A stretch of 64,000 nt of DNA from contig NZ_VAUO01000001.1 of the NCBI RefSeq assembly GCF_005796105.1, positions 682,001-746,000 on the forward strand, read 5' to 3'. The translations under genes were made by a program, and so were the position numbers. The notes below the pieces were generated by a model that saw nothing but the letters and a program-made list of their open reading frames with translations, was not told the DNA's origin and made no database searches. Shown one piece after another: positions 36,630 to 44,140 of this stretch (position 1 is the stretch's first letter; the number at the start of each line of letters is the position of its first letter). This DNA comes from Pseudomonas mosselii (lineage in GTDB: Bacteria > Pseudomonadota > Gammaproteobacteria > Pseudomonadales > Pseudomonadaceae).

Positions 36630-36805
36630 GCACGCACACTCGAATTCGAACCCCCGCACCAGCGCAGCCCGCCGGACATGTGGGTTCATCGCGAATCTCA
36701 CCCCGCTCAGGGCGGACAGTACCTACGGCAGCATCCAGGCCTTGAACATTCATGCGCAGTAGCTTGCAGCAATAAATTAGTGAAGACAATAAATTGTGCG
36801 CTAGT

Positions 36806-36824
36806 ACAAATATTTCTCATTTAG
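36806..36824. promoter_or_regulatory. Weak Fur-like site before the TonB receptor
   Basis: An AT-rich element, ACAAATATTTCTCATTTAG, matches the Fur consensus at about 9-10 of 19 positions depending on strand. It lies 110 bases before the receptor start and between the divergent receptor and importer ATPase genes, a place where an iron operator is expected. The match alone would not be convincing; the position supports it. Confidence 0.4.
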
Positions 36825-36934
36825 ATGTAGAGTTCGCCCGCTACTGCTGACTGCCAAGAAGCAGGCGTGAAGGATCGCAGAACATCCTCCGCCTCGCGCA
36901 CACATACTAGAAGACCAAAGGATGTTCCTTCGCC

Positions 36935-39136
36935 ATGTGCCAGGTTACGCACCCAAGCCCCGAACGTTTCGCCCCACGTCCCGCCTTCAGCCTTACTGCA
37001 CTGGCACTGGCCATGGCCAGCCTGGGTTCAGGCAGCCTGCATGCCGCTGAGGCCGACCCAGCCACCACGGTTGCGCCCTTGGAAATCGAGGCCACCAACG
37101 TCACCGGGCAAAGCGTCGAGCAGCCCACCGAGCACGTGGTCGGCTATGTAGCCAAACGCAACCTGAGCGCGACCAAGACCGATACGCCGATCACCGAAAC
37201 CCCGCAGTCGCTGTCGGTGGTGACGAGCGATGAGGTACGCGACCGCCAGGCGGAAACCCTCGGCCAAGCGCTGAGATACACGCCAGGCTTCACCAGCGGC
37301 TCGACCAACTTCAACCGCACGGCGGACCGCTTCCGCGTGCGTGGTTTCTCGGTCGAATCCGCCACCGGCGGCTCGCTGCGCGACGGCCTGCGCCTACAGA
37401 CCAACTCCTACGACGGCACCCAGGAACCTTATGGCCTGGAGCGCGTCGAGGTCATTCGCGGCACTGCTTCGGTGCTCTACGGCCAGCTCTCGCCTGGCGG
37501 CATGGTAAACGGCGTCAGCAAGCGCCCAACCCAGACGCCGTTTCACGAGCTGAACCTACAGGTAGGCTCCTATGACCGCAAACAGCTCGCCGCCGATTTC
37601 AGTGGTCCATTGGGCGATAGCGACACCCTGAGCTACCGCCTGACCATGCTCGGGCGCGACAGCGATACCCAGCAGGACTATCTCAACGACGACAAGTTCT
37701 ACATCGCCCCGGCGCTGACCTGGCGCCCAGACGAAGACACCTCGCTGACCTTGCTGTCTTTCTACCAGAAGACCGATACGCGTTTTCCTGCACCGGTGCC
37801 CTATCAGTTGACCAAAGGTGTCGGTAACGGCGCCTTCAAGATCGGCCGCCACGATTTCATCGGCGAGCCGGACTACGACGACATGAATGGCGAAATGTCG
37901 GCCCTGGGGTACGAGTTCAGCCACCGCTTCAACGAGCACTTCACGGTCAACCACAAGCTGCGTTATTCCGAGTCGGATGTGAAGTGGAGGTACTTGCAGG
38001 TCGTGCCCGGTACGGCCGCCGCCACTGCCACGACCGGCATTCTGAACCGCCGATACAGTGACCGCCACGAACGTGCTCGGGTCCTGGGCAGCGATACCAA
38101 CATCGAATCCAAATGGCAGTTCGGCAACGTCGAACAAACCGTGCTGCTCGGTTTCGACGGCTACGACATGTCCTACGATTCCCATAATTTCCGAGGCGCT
38201 GCCCCCGACCTGGACCTGAGTCGTTACAACTATGGACAGCCCGTAGTGGTTAACAGAGCCCGTGCCCTGGACCGTGGCTCGCAGATCGATACGCTGCAAA
38301 AAGGTGTGTATCTACAGGATCAGATCAAGTTCGACGACAAGTGGGTCCTGGTGCTGGGTGGCCGCCACGACTGGGCTGATCAGGATCAGATGGCGCATCG
38401 CACAGGTGCCAAGGCCAGCCAGAGCGACGAAGCCACCACCTGGCGCGCGGGCCTGGTGTACCTGGCGGACAACGGCCTGGCGCCCTACGTCAGCTACAGC
38501 GAGTCGTTCTTCCCGGTTTCGGTAGCAGAAGCCCCCGGCCTGAACTTCGAACCCACCGAAGGTAAACAGTACGAAGCCGGTGTGCGTTATCAGCCCAAGG
38601 ACAGCACTGTCCTGCTCAGCGCAGCCGTCTACGAGCTGACCCAGACCAACGTGCTCAAAGAGGACCCAGTGACCGAAGAGTTCCGCCAGACCGGCAAGGT
38701 CCGCTCGCGCGGCCTGGAGCTGGAAGCCAAGGCGGACGTCACCCCGGCACTCAGCGTAATCGCCTCCTACAGCTATACCGATGCCCGCACCATCAAGAGC
38801 ACCATTGACTCCGAGATCAATCAACGGATCGATGAAACGCCGTATCACCAGGCGGCGCTGTGGGCCACCTACAACCTCGTCAACTGGGGCATTCCGAAAC
38901 TGACCGTGGGCGGCGGCGCTCGCTACATGGGTACCACGCCGGTCTCGGGCCTGGATTCGTCCATGCCCGCCTATACCCTGTTTGACGCCATGGCGCGCTA
39001 CCAGATCGACGACCAGTGGACGGTAACCGTCAATGCCACCAACCTGACCAACAAGCTCTACACGACCTGTGACGCCGTCGACTGTCAGTACGGTGACGAG
39101 CGCACCCTGGTGACCTCGCTGAACTTCAACTGGTAA
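36935..39136 (+). CDS. TonB-dependent ferric-siderophore receptor
   Basis: A 733-residue outer-membrane receptor of the FpvA/FoxA/FhuA group. A signal peptide (cleavage near residue 38) is followed by a short linker and the plug, with ETPQSLSVVTSDEV, LGQALRYTPGF and GTASVLYGQLSPGGMVN. A 22-strand barrel ends in LNFNW with a terminal aromatic residue. There is no extra N-terminal signalling domain between the signal peptide and plug, and no FecI/FecR-like pair nearby, so it is a plain transporter. It is divergent from the importer operon and probably takes up the siderophore made by this locus. The start at 36935 has AAAGGA about 12 bases upstream. Confidence 0.95.
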   Translation: MCQVTHPSPERFAPRPAFSLTALALAMASLGSGSLHAAEADPATTVAPLEIEATNVTGQSVEQPTEHVVGYVAKRNLSATKTDTPITETPQSLSVVTSDEVRDRQAETLGQALRYTPGFTSGSTNFNRTADRFRVRGFSVESATGGSLRDGLRLQTNSYDGTQEPYGLERVEVIRGTASVLYGQLSPGGMVNGVSKRPTQTPFHELNLQVGSYDRKQLAADFSGPLGDSDTLSYRLTMLGRDSDTQQDYLNDDKFYIAPALTWRPDEDTSLTLLSFYQKTDTRFPAPVPYQLTKGVGNGAFKIGRHDFIGEPDYDDMNGEMSALGYEFSHRFNEHFTVNHKLRYSESDVKWRYLQVVPGTAAATATTGILNRRYSDRHERARVLGSDTNIESKWQFGNVEQTVLLGFDGYDMSYDSHNFRGAAPDLDLSRYNYGQPVVVNRARALDRGSQIDTLQKGVYLQDQIKFDDKWVLVLGGRHDWADQDQMAHRTGAKASQSDEATTWRAGLVYLADNGLAPYVSYSESFFPVSVAEAPGLNFEPTEGKQYEAGVRYQPKDSTVLLSAAVYELTQTNVLKEDPVTEEFRQTGKVRSRGLELEAKADVTPALSVIASYSYTDARTIKSTIDSEINQRIDETPYHQAALWATYNLVNWGIPKLTVGGGARYMGTTPVSGLDSSMPAYTLFDAMARYQIDDQWTVTVNATNLTNKLYTTCDAVDCQYGDERTLVTSLNFNW

Positions 39137-39173
39137 TCCACCCCGGCGCGCGCCGCGCAAGCACCCTGCCATG

Positions 39174-39208
39174 CCCGCTGCCTGTCTCTGAAAGATAGAG
39201 GCAGCGGG
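39174..39208 (+). terminator. Hairpin downstream of the TonB receptor
   Basis: CCCGCTGCCT (39174-39183) and AGGCAGCGGG (39199-39208) form a perfect 10-bp stem around a 15-base loop, 38 bases after the receptor stop codon. No T-run follows, so it may be a terminator or a stabilising hairpin. Confidence 0.5.
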
Positions 39209-39259
39209 CGGGCGGATGTGCTAAAACCTGCGAGTTTCCATGTGGCATCGGAGAAACTC

Positions 39260-39694
39260 GTGCACATCGACTGGCTCAGCTTCACCCCCTGGTCATCCCT
39301 TGCAGGCGGCGCGTTGATTGGCTTGGCGGCCAGTCTGTTGGTCATCGCCAATGGGCGTATCGCCGGCATCAGCGGCCTGATCGGCAGCCTTTTACAGCGC
39401 GGTTGTGAGGGCCGCAGCGACACAGTCCTTTTCCTTTTGGGCCTGCTTGTCGCACCGCTACTCTGGGGCCTGTTCTTCACGCTGCCACACATCACATTCG
39501 AAAGTGACGGAGTCGCCCTCGTGGTCGCCGGAATACTGGTGGGCGTCGGTACGCGATACGGCTCAGGTTGCACGAGTGGCCACGGGGTATGCGGCTTATC
39601 GCGCCTTTCGCCCCGTTCGATGGTGGCCACTGTGAGCTTCATGCTGGGTGGTTTCGTCACGGTGTTCGTGTTGCGTCATCTGCTGGGAGGTTGA
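39260..39694 (+). CDS. YeeE/YedE family membrane protein, first half
   Basis: About 144 residues with several hydrophobic segments and the family motif GTRYGSGCTSGHGVCG. Relatives of YeeE/YedE carry thiosulfate or other reduced sulfur compounds across the inner membrane. I chose GTG 39260 because GGAGA lies just before it. The gene is followed after 2 bases by a second half-size YedE-type gene, so the two probably form one transporter. It shares direction with the TonB receptor, but a hairpin lies between them; a link to iron uptake is not supported. Confidence 0.75.
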   Translation: MHIDWLSFTPWSSLAGGALIGLAASLLVIANGRIAGISGLIGSLLQRGCEGRSDTVLFLLGLLVAPLLWGLFFTLPHITFESDGVALVVAGILVGVGTRYGSGCTSGHGVCGLSRLSPRSMVATVSFMLGGFVTVFVLRHLLGG

Positions 39695-39696
39695 AC

Positions 39697-40116
39697 GTGG
39701 CCAAACTGTCGGCGTTCATCGCAGGTCTGCTGTTCGGCTTGGGCTTGCTGTTGGCAGGTATGGCCAACCCCAGCAAAGTATTGGCGTTTCTGGACCTTAC
39801 GGGTGCCTGGGATCCCTCCCTGGCGTTGGTCATGCTCGGGGCCATTGGCGTCGCCGTGGGACCGCTGACATGGGCCCGTCGGCAGTCCCGCTCGCTGCTG
39901 GGTCAGCCCATGCAGCTACCGGTCAAACGAGAATTGGACGCGCGCTTGATTGGCGGGAGTTTAGTGTTCGGCATCGGCTGGGGCATAGCAGGGATCTGCC
40001 CAGGCCCGGCAGTGGCCACGTTGCTCACAGGGCACTGGCAAGTGCTGGTGTTCACGTTGGCCATGCTCAGCGGCATGCTGTTGTTCAAGGCACTGGAGAG
40101 CCGACGCCGCGCTTGA
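39697..40116 (+). CDS. YeeE/YedE (DUF6691-like) family membrane protein, second half
   Basis: About 139 residues, hydrophobic, with GLGLLLAGMANPSKVLAFLD at the N-terminus and GWGIAGICPGPA in the second part, both typical of the partner half of split YeeE/YedE transporters. GTG 39697 is chosen because GGGAGG ends 6 bases upstream; it begins 2 bases after the preceding stop, so the pair is almost certainly co-translated. The substrate is probably a reduced sulfur species, from family knowledge only. Confidence 0.75.
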   Translation: MAKLSAFIAGLLFGLGLLLAGMANPSKVLAFLDLTGAWDPSLALVMLGAIGVAVGPLTWARRQSRSLLGQPMQLPVKRELDARLIGGSLVFGIGWGIAGICPGPAVATLLTGHWQVLVFTLAMLSGMLLFKALESRRRA

Positions 40117-40157
40117 GCCGACTCAGATGATGGTTGAACGTATGGAAGACGCCGCCT

Positions 40158-41057
40158 TCAACAGCGCTGGCGAAAGTAATCGCCCAGAAATTCCACCGTT
40201 ACCCTCACCTTCGCCGAACTGAGCAATGGCGAGGTATGTACCGCCCAGATATCCGCAGGCTGAGCGTATTCAGCCAGCACCTGCACGAGCCGCCCAGCTT
40301 GCAGGTCGTCTTTGACATCCCACCTCGAACGCAATAGCAGGCCACGCCCATCCAGGCACCACTGCCGGGCGATTTCGCCATTGTTGGTAGAGAGGCTGCC
40401 CGCCACTTTGACGGTCTGCGGCCCTCTGGGCCCGATCAGGTTCCAGACCCCAAACGGGTGGTCCCGCTCTTTGATCACCAAGCAGTCATGCTGCCCCAGG
40501 TCTGCCAGGGTTTCGGGTGTGCCGCGCGCTTGCAGGTAGCCGGGGCTAGCGCACAGCACACGATGGTTCTTGGCCAGCGGCTTGGCGATAACATGCGGCG
40601 ATATGTCATTGCCCACCCGGATATCCAGGTCCACGCCCTCCTCCATCAAATCCACCAAGCGATCCTGGATATCCAGGCGGATGTCCAGCCCAGGGTAGCG
40701 CACGGCCAATTCAGCCAATGCCGGCGCGACCATGCGACGCCCGAGGCCTGGGCTGCTGACCACCCTTAGCAGACCTTTGGGCTCACCCTGCCAGGCGTAG
40801 ATTTCATCGCCCAGCTGGCTGACCTGATACAACAATTGCTGCGCCCAGGCACTGACGCGCTCCCCCTCCTCGGTCAGGGTCACGCTGCGCGTGGTGCGGT
40901 GCAGCAAGCGCAGGTTGAGGTCTTGCTCCAACGCGCGAACGCGTTTGCTGACAAACCCGGCAGACATGCCCAGTTCGTCAGCCGCAGCAGAAAAACTGCA
41001 ACGACGTGCCACCAACAAGAACACATTCAAGTCGTGCAGGCTGGGTAGATTGTTCAC
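40158..41057 (-). CDS. LysR-type regulator beside tartrate/D-malate dehydrogenase
   Basis: A 299-residue LysR regulator. The N-terminal winged helix-turn-helix is clear (LHDLNVFLLVARRCSFSAAADELGMSAGFVSKRVRALEQDL), followed by a substrate-binding domain with DIRLDIQDRLVDLMEEGVDLDIRVG. It is divergent from the dehydrogenase gene across a 92-base gap, the usual arrangement for a LysR protein that controls its neighbour. It resembles DmlR-type regulators of D-malate/tartrate dehydrogenase genes; the effector is not visible from sequence. Confidence 0.88.
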   Translation of the reverse strand: MNNLPSLHDLNVFLLVARRCSFSAAADELGMSAGFVSKRVRALEQDLNLRLLHRTTRSVTLTEEGERVSAWAQQLLYQVSQLGDEIYAWQGEPKGLLRVVSSPGLGRRMVAPALAELAVRYPGLDIRLDIQDRLVDLMEEGVDLDIRVGNDISPHVIAKPLAKNHRVLCASPGYLQARGTPETLADLGQHDCLVIKERDHPFGVWNLIGPRGPQTVKVAGSLSTNNGEIARQWCLDGRGLLLRSRWDVKDDLQAGRLVQVLAEYAQPADIWAVHTSPLLSSAKVRVTVEFLGDYFRQRC

Positions 41058-41149
41058 GATTCGGAAACCAAGTTTCTATAAATGTACTGATTTTGTCTGA
41101 TTTGGAGATATATAGCATAGGGGCTCCTCCACCGGACAGAGTTTCCCCC

Positions 41150-42241
41150 ATGACCAACACCCCGTTTCGTATCGCGGCCATTCCCGGCGATGGCATTGGC
41201 CTCGAAGTCCTGCCTGAGGGCATCCGGGTCCTGGAAGCCGCCGCACACAAATACGGCCTGGCGTTGCAGTTCGACACCTTCGGGTGGGCTAGCTGCGCCT
41301 ACTACCTGCAACACGGCAAGATGATGCCGGACGACTGGTCCGAGCAGCTCAAGCGCTACGATGCCATCTATTTCGGTGCCGTCGGCTGGCCTGACAAGGT
41401 GCCCGACCACATTTCGCTGTGGGGCTCGCTGCTCAAGTTCCGCCGCGAGTTCGACCAGTACGTGAACATCCGCCCGGTGCGCTTGTTCCCAGGCGTGCCT
41501 TCGACCCTGGCCGGGCGCAAGGTCGGCGATATCGATTTCGTGGTGGTGCGGGAAAACACCGAAGGCGAGTACTCGTCGATTGGCGGGATCATGTTCGAGA
41601 ACACCGAGCAGGAATTCGTCATCCAGGAATCGATCTTCACCCGCCGTGGCATCGATCGCATCCTCAAGTACGCCTTCGAACTGGCCGAGAAGCGCGAGCG
41701 CAAGCATGTGACCTCGGCCACCAAGTCCAACGGCATGGCGATCAGCATGCCGTACTGGGACAAGCGCACCGAGGCGATGGCCGCGCACTACCCCACGGTC
41801 ACCTGGGACAAGCAGCACATCGACATCCTCTGCGCGCGCTTCGTGCTGCAACCGGATCGCTTCGATGTGGTGGTGGCCTCCAACCTGTTCGGCGACATCC
41901 TCTCCGACCTCGGCCCTGCCTGCGCCGGCACCATCGGCATCGCGCCGTCGGCCAACCTCAACCCCGAGCGCAGCTTCCCGTCGCTGTTCGAGCCGGTGCA
42001 CGGTTCGGCCCCGGACATCTACGGCAAGAACATCGCCAATCCCATCGCGATGATCTGGTCCGGCGCGATGATGCTGGAGTTCCTCGGCCAGGGTGATGAA
42101 CGCTACCAGCGCGCCCACGACGACATGCTCAAGGCCATAGAGACGGTGATTGCCGAGGGCAAGCTAACCCCAGACATGGGCGGCACGCTATCGACCCAGC
42201 AGGTGGGTGCCGCGATCACTGAAGCGCTGTTGCAGCGCTGA
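41150..42241 (+). CDS. Tartrate dehydrogenase/decarboxylase or D-malate dehydrogenase
   Basis: A 363-residue isocitrate/isopropylmalate-dehydrogenase-family enzyme. Visible motifs are IPGDGIGLEVLPEGIRVLE, VVRENTEGEYSSIGG, DIDVLC-like DILCARFVLQPDRFDVVVASNLFGDILSD and FEPVHGSAPDIYGKNIANP. This close family (TtuC/DmlA/YeaU) oxidises D-malate and tartrate with NAD, and some members decarboxylate meso-tartrate to D-glycerate. ATG 41150 was chosen as the start of the conserved IAAIPGDGIG region. Regulator and downstream hydroxypyruvate reductase and glycerate kinase genes favour a tartrate role. Confidence 0.85.
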   Translation: MTNTPFRIAAIPGDGIGLEVLPEGIRVLEAAAHKYGLALQFDTFGWASCAYYLQHGKMMPDDWSEQLKRYDAIYFGAVGWPDKVPDHISLWGSLLKFRREFDQYVNIRPVRLFPGVPSTLAGRKVGDIDFVVVRENTEGEYSSIGGIMFENTEQEFVIQESIFTRRGIDRILKYAFELAEKRERKHVTSATKSNGMAISMPYWDKRTEAMAAHYPTVTWDKQHIDILCARFVLQPDRFDVVVASNLFGDILSDLGPACAGTIGIAPSANLNPERSFPSLFEPVHGSAPDIYGKNIANPIAMIWSGAMMLEFLGQGDERYQRAHDDMLKAIETVIAEGKLTPDMGGTLSTQQVGAAITEALLQR

Positions 42242-42248
42242 GCCCCCG

Positions 42249-42280
42249 CAGAGGTGCCAGGCGCCCCGAAGGCACCTCTG
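42249..42280 (+). terminator. Hairpin after the tartrate/malate dehydrogenase
   Basis: CAGAGGTGCC (42249-42258) and GGCACCTCTG (42271-42280) form a perfect 10-bp stem with a 12-base loop, 7 bases after the stop codon. No long T-run follows, but the position fits a transcription terminator. Confidence 0.55.
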
Positions 42281-42377
42281 TAGCCTCTATGCCATTTGTC
42301 GCGCCGGCCAGGCGAATGTTGCGTCGCGCTCTGGCAAGCTGGTGCCTTCTGACCGCCATCCCCGCAAGCGAGGCACC

Positions 42378-43304
42378 ATGACCCTGCTGTTCAAAGTCGA
42401 CCCGGATCGAGGTCGCGCCTGGAAAGCGCTGTTCGCCGAGCACGCCCCCGATATCGAGGTGCGCTTGTGGCCTGAAATCGGTGATCCCTCGCAGATCCGT
42501 TACCTGGCCACCTGGCAGCCTCCCGAGGATATCGCCGGGCACTTCAGCAACCTGCAAGTGCTGTTTGCCACGTCTGCCGGCGTCGATCAGTTCGACAGCA
42601 ACGCGCTGCCACCGAGCGTGCAGATCGTCAGGATGCTCGACCCCGGTATCGTCCAGGGTATCGTCGAGTACGCCACCCTCGCGGTGCTGGCCTTGCACCG
42701 CGACCTGCCTCTGTACCTGGACCAGCAGCGCCAGGGGCTTTGGCAGGTGCAGCAGAATGTGCCGGCGGCGCAACGGCGGGTAGGCGTCATGGGGCTGGGT
42801 AATCTTGGCCAGGCAGTGTTGCGCCAGTTGCACGGGTTCGGTTTCGCGCTGCGCGGCTGGTCGCGTTCGGCCAAGCAGATCGAGGGTGTCCAATGCTATG
42901 CCGGTGACGCAGGCCTGCCGGGCTTTTTGGCCGGTTGCGATATCCTGATCTGCCTGTTGCCGCTGACCGCGCACACAGCCGGTATCCTCGACGCACGCCT
43001 GTTCGACGCACTGCCGCGAGGGGCCAGCGTGGTCAACCTAGGGCGCGGCGGTCACCTGCGTGAAGCCGACTTGCTGGCCGCGCTGGACAGCGGCCAGCTG
43101 CGACGCGCCATCGTCGATGTGCTGAGCTGCGAACCGCCAGCACCCGACCACCCCTTGCTAGATCACCCCAAGGTATGGGTGACGCCGCATATCGGCGCGG
43201 TGACTCACCCGGCCTCGGCTTTTCAGGTGTTGCTGGATAACCTACGGCGGCATCAGCGCGGCGAGCCGATGCAAGGACGGGTATCGCGCGAACGCGGGTA
43301 CTGA
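42378..43304 (+). CDS. ghrA: Glyoxylate/hydroxypyruvate reductase A-type dehydrogenase
   Basis: A 308-residue D-2-hydroxyacid dehydrogenase. The dinucleotide-binding motif is GVMGLGNLGQAVL, and the family segments SVVNLGRGGHL, IVDVLSCEPPAPDHPLL and the late HIGA are present. The LFATSAGVDQF segment and overall length match the GhrA branch, which reduces glyoxylate and hydroxypyruvate. ATG 42378 follows a GCGAGG ribosome site. Tartrate dehydrogenase upstream and glycerate kinase downstream make hydroxypyruvate-to-glycerate reduction the most sensible role. Confidence 0.82.
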   Translation: MTLLFKVDPDRGRAWKALFAEHAPDIEVRLWPEIGDPSQIRYLATWQPPEDIAGHFSNLQVLFATSAGVDQFDSNALPPSVQIVRMLDPGIVQGIVEYATLAVLALHRDLPLYLDQQRQGLWQVQQNVPAAQRRVGVMGLGNLGQAVLRQLHGFGFALRGWSRSAKQIEGVQCYAGDAGLPGFLAGCDILICLLPLTAHTAGILDARLFDALPRGASVVNLGRGGHLREADLLAALDSGQLRRAIVDVLSCEPPAPDHPLLDHPKVWVTPHIGAVTHPASAFQVLLDNLRRHQRGEPMQGRVSRERGY

Positions 43305-43318
43305 CGTGTACAACGAAC

Positions 43319-43897
43319 TCAAGCGCTGGTGACTGAGTCTAGGGCACCGGGCGTATCGACGTCTTGCAACACCCCGGCATCCTCGGTCTGAAGTACCCTC
43401 ACCCGCTCTGGATAGCGTTGCAGGACCGAGCGAGCACCTTCATCACCCGCGAGCCGAGCCAACGCCGGCCACAACTCGCGGCCGAACAGCACCGGATGGC
43501 CATTGCGCCCCTGGTGCCGGGCTACGACAATCGCGCCGGGGTTGGCAAGCGCCAACAGTTCGCGCAAGGTGTTTTGTTGTATCCAAGGCATGTCGCCGAG
43601 CACGATAGCCACGGCCTGCGCAGGGCTGTCGGCCAACGAGGCGACGCCTGCCGCCATGCTGTGCCCCATGCCCAGCATGGCCTGCGTGCCTATGACCACC
43701 CGGCAGCTATCGGGCAAGCCCAGTTGCGCTGCCGTTTCGCCAGGGCGCAACACCACGCGTACCTCATCGAACACTGCCAGCGCCCGCGCGACGCTGTGCT
43801 GCAACAAGCTGCGGCCATCGGCCAGACACGCCCTGCGCTTGTCGCTGCCAAAGCGCGAACCCTGCCCCGCCGCCAATACCAGCGCGACGACGGTCAT
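43319..43897 (-). CDS. MobA/MocA-like nucleotidyltransferase
   Basis: About 192 residues of the MobA-like NTP-transferase family. The nucleotide-binding motif LVLAAGQGSRFGSDKR begins at residue 5, and LGDMPWI supplies the metal-binding Asp. Relatives make molybdopterin cytosine or guanine dinucleotide cofactors, but others act in unrelated pathways. ATG 43897 overlaps the stop codon of a small upstream ORF by ATGA. It is convergent with ghrA, 14 bases apart. No molybdoenzyme gene is in the window, so the target is unknown. Confidence 0.75.
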   Translation of the reverse strand: MTVVALVLAAGQGSRFGSDKRRACLADGRSLLQHSVARALAVFDEVRVVLRPGETAAQLGLPDSCRVVIGTQAMLGMGHSMAAGVASLADSPAQAVAIVLGDMPWIQQNTLRELLALANPGAIVVARHQGRNGHPVLFGRELWPALARLAGDEGARSVLQRYPERVRVLQTEDAGVLQDVDTPGALDSVTSA

Positions 43898-44082
43898 CGC
43901 GCCTGGCACTTGTGCACGGCAACCCGCGAACCCATCGCAGCGCGCTGAAAAATATCGGTTCTTACGCTTTCAAGCATGGCCAGGTCATCGATCTTGGGGG
44001 TATGCGGCGACACTAGCACAGCGATGTTGCGCTGGCAGCCATCCTGGGCGATGCCAGATAAAGTCAATGTGCCACTAGTCAT
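43894..44082 (-). CDS. Small hypothetical protein coupled to the MobA-like gene
   Basis: A 62-residue open frame that I do not recognise. Its stop codon overlaps the start of the MobA-like gene by ATGA, its codon use resembles that of neighbouring genes, and the sequence (GIAQDGCQRNIAVLVSPHTPKI, shortened here to its core NIAVLVSPHTPKID) is not low-complexity. There is no strong ribosome site. The gap between the MobA-like gene and the GGDEF-EAL gene otherwise holds no other feature. It may be a real coupled gene or chance. Confidence 0.4.
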   Translation of the reverse strand: MTSGTLTLSGIAQDGCQRNIAVLVSPHTPKIDDLAMLESVRTDIFQRAAMGSRVAVHKCQAR

Positions 44083-44140
44083 TCTGCTGTCATGTTTCTG
44101 TCGTATTTTTCAGCCTTCACCCAAGGTCGGGGATAACGCA

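Noticed and set aside
39260..40116. Iron-related role for the YeeE/YedE pair next to the TonB receptor.
   Set aside because: A hairpin separates them and the motifs point to sulfur compound transport.
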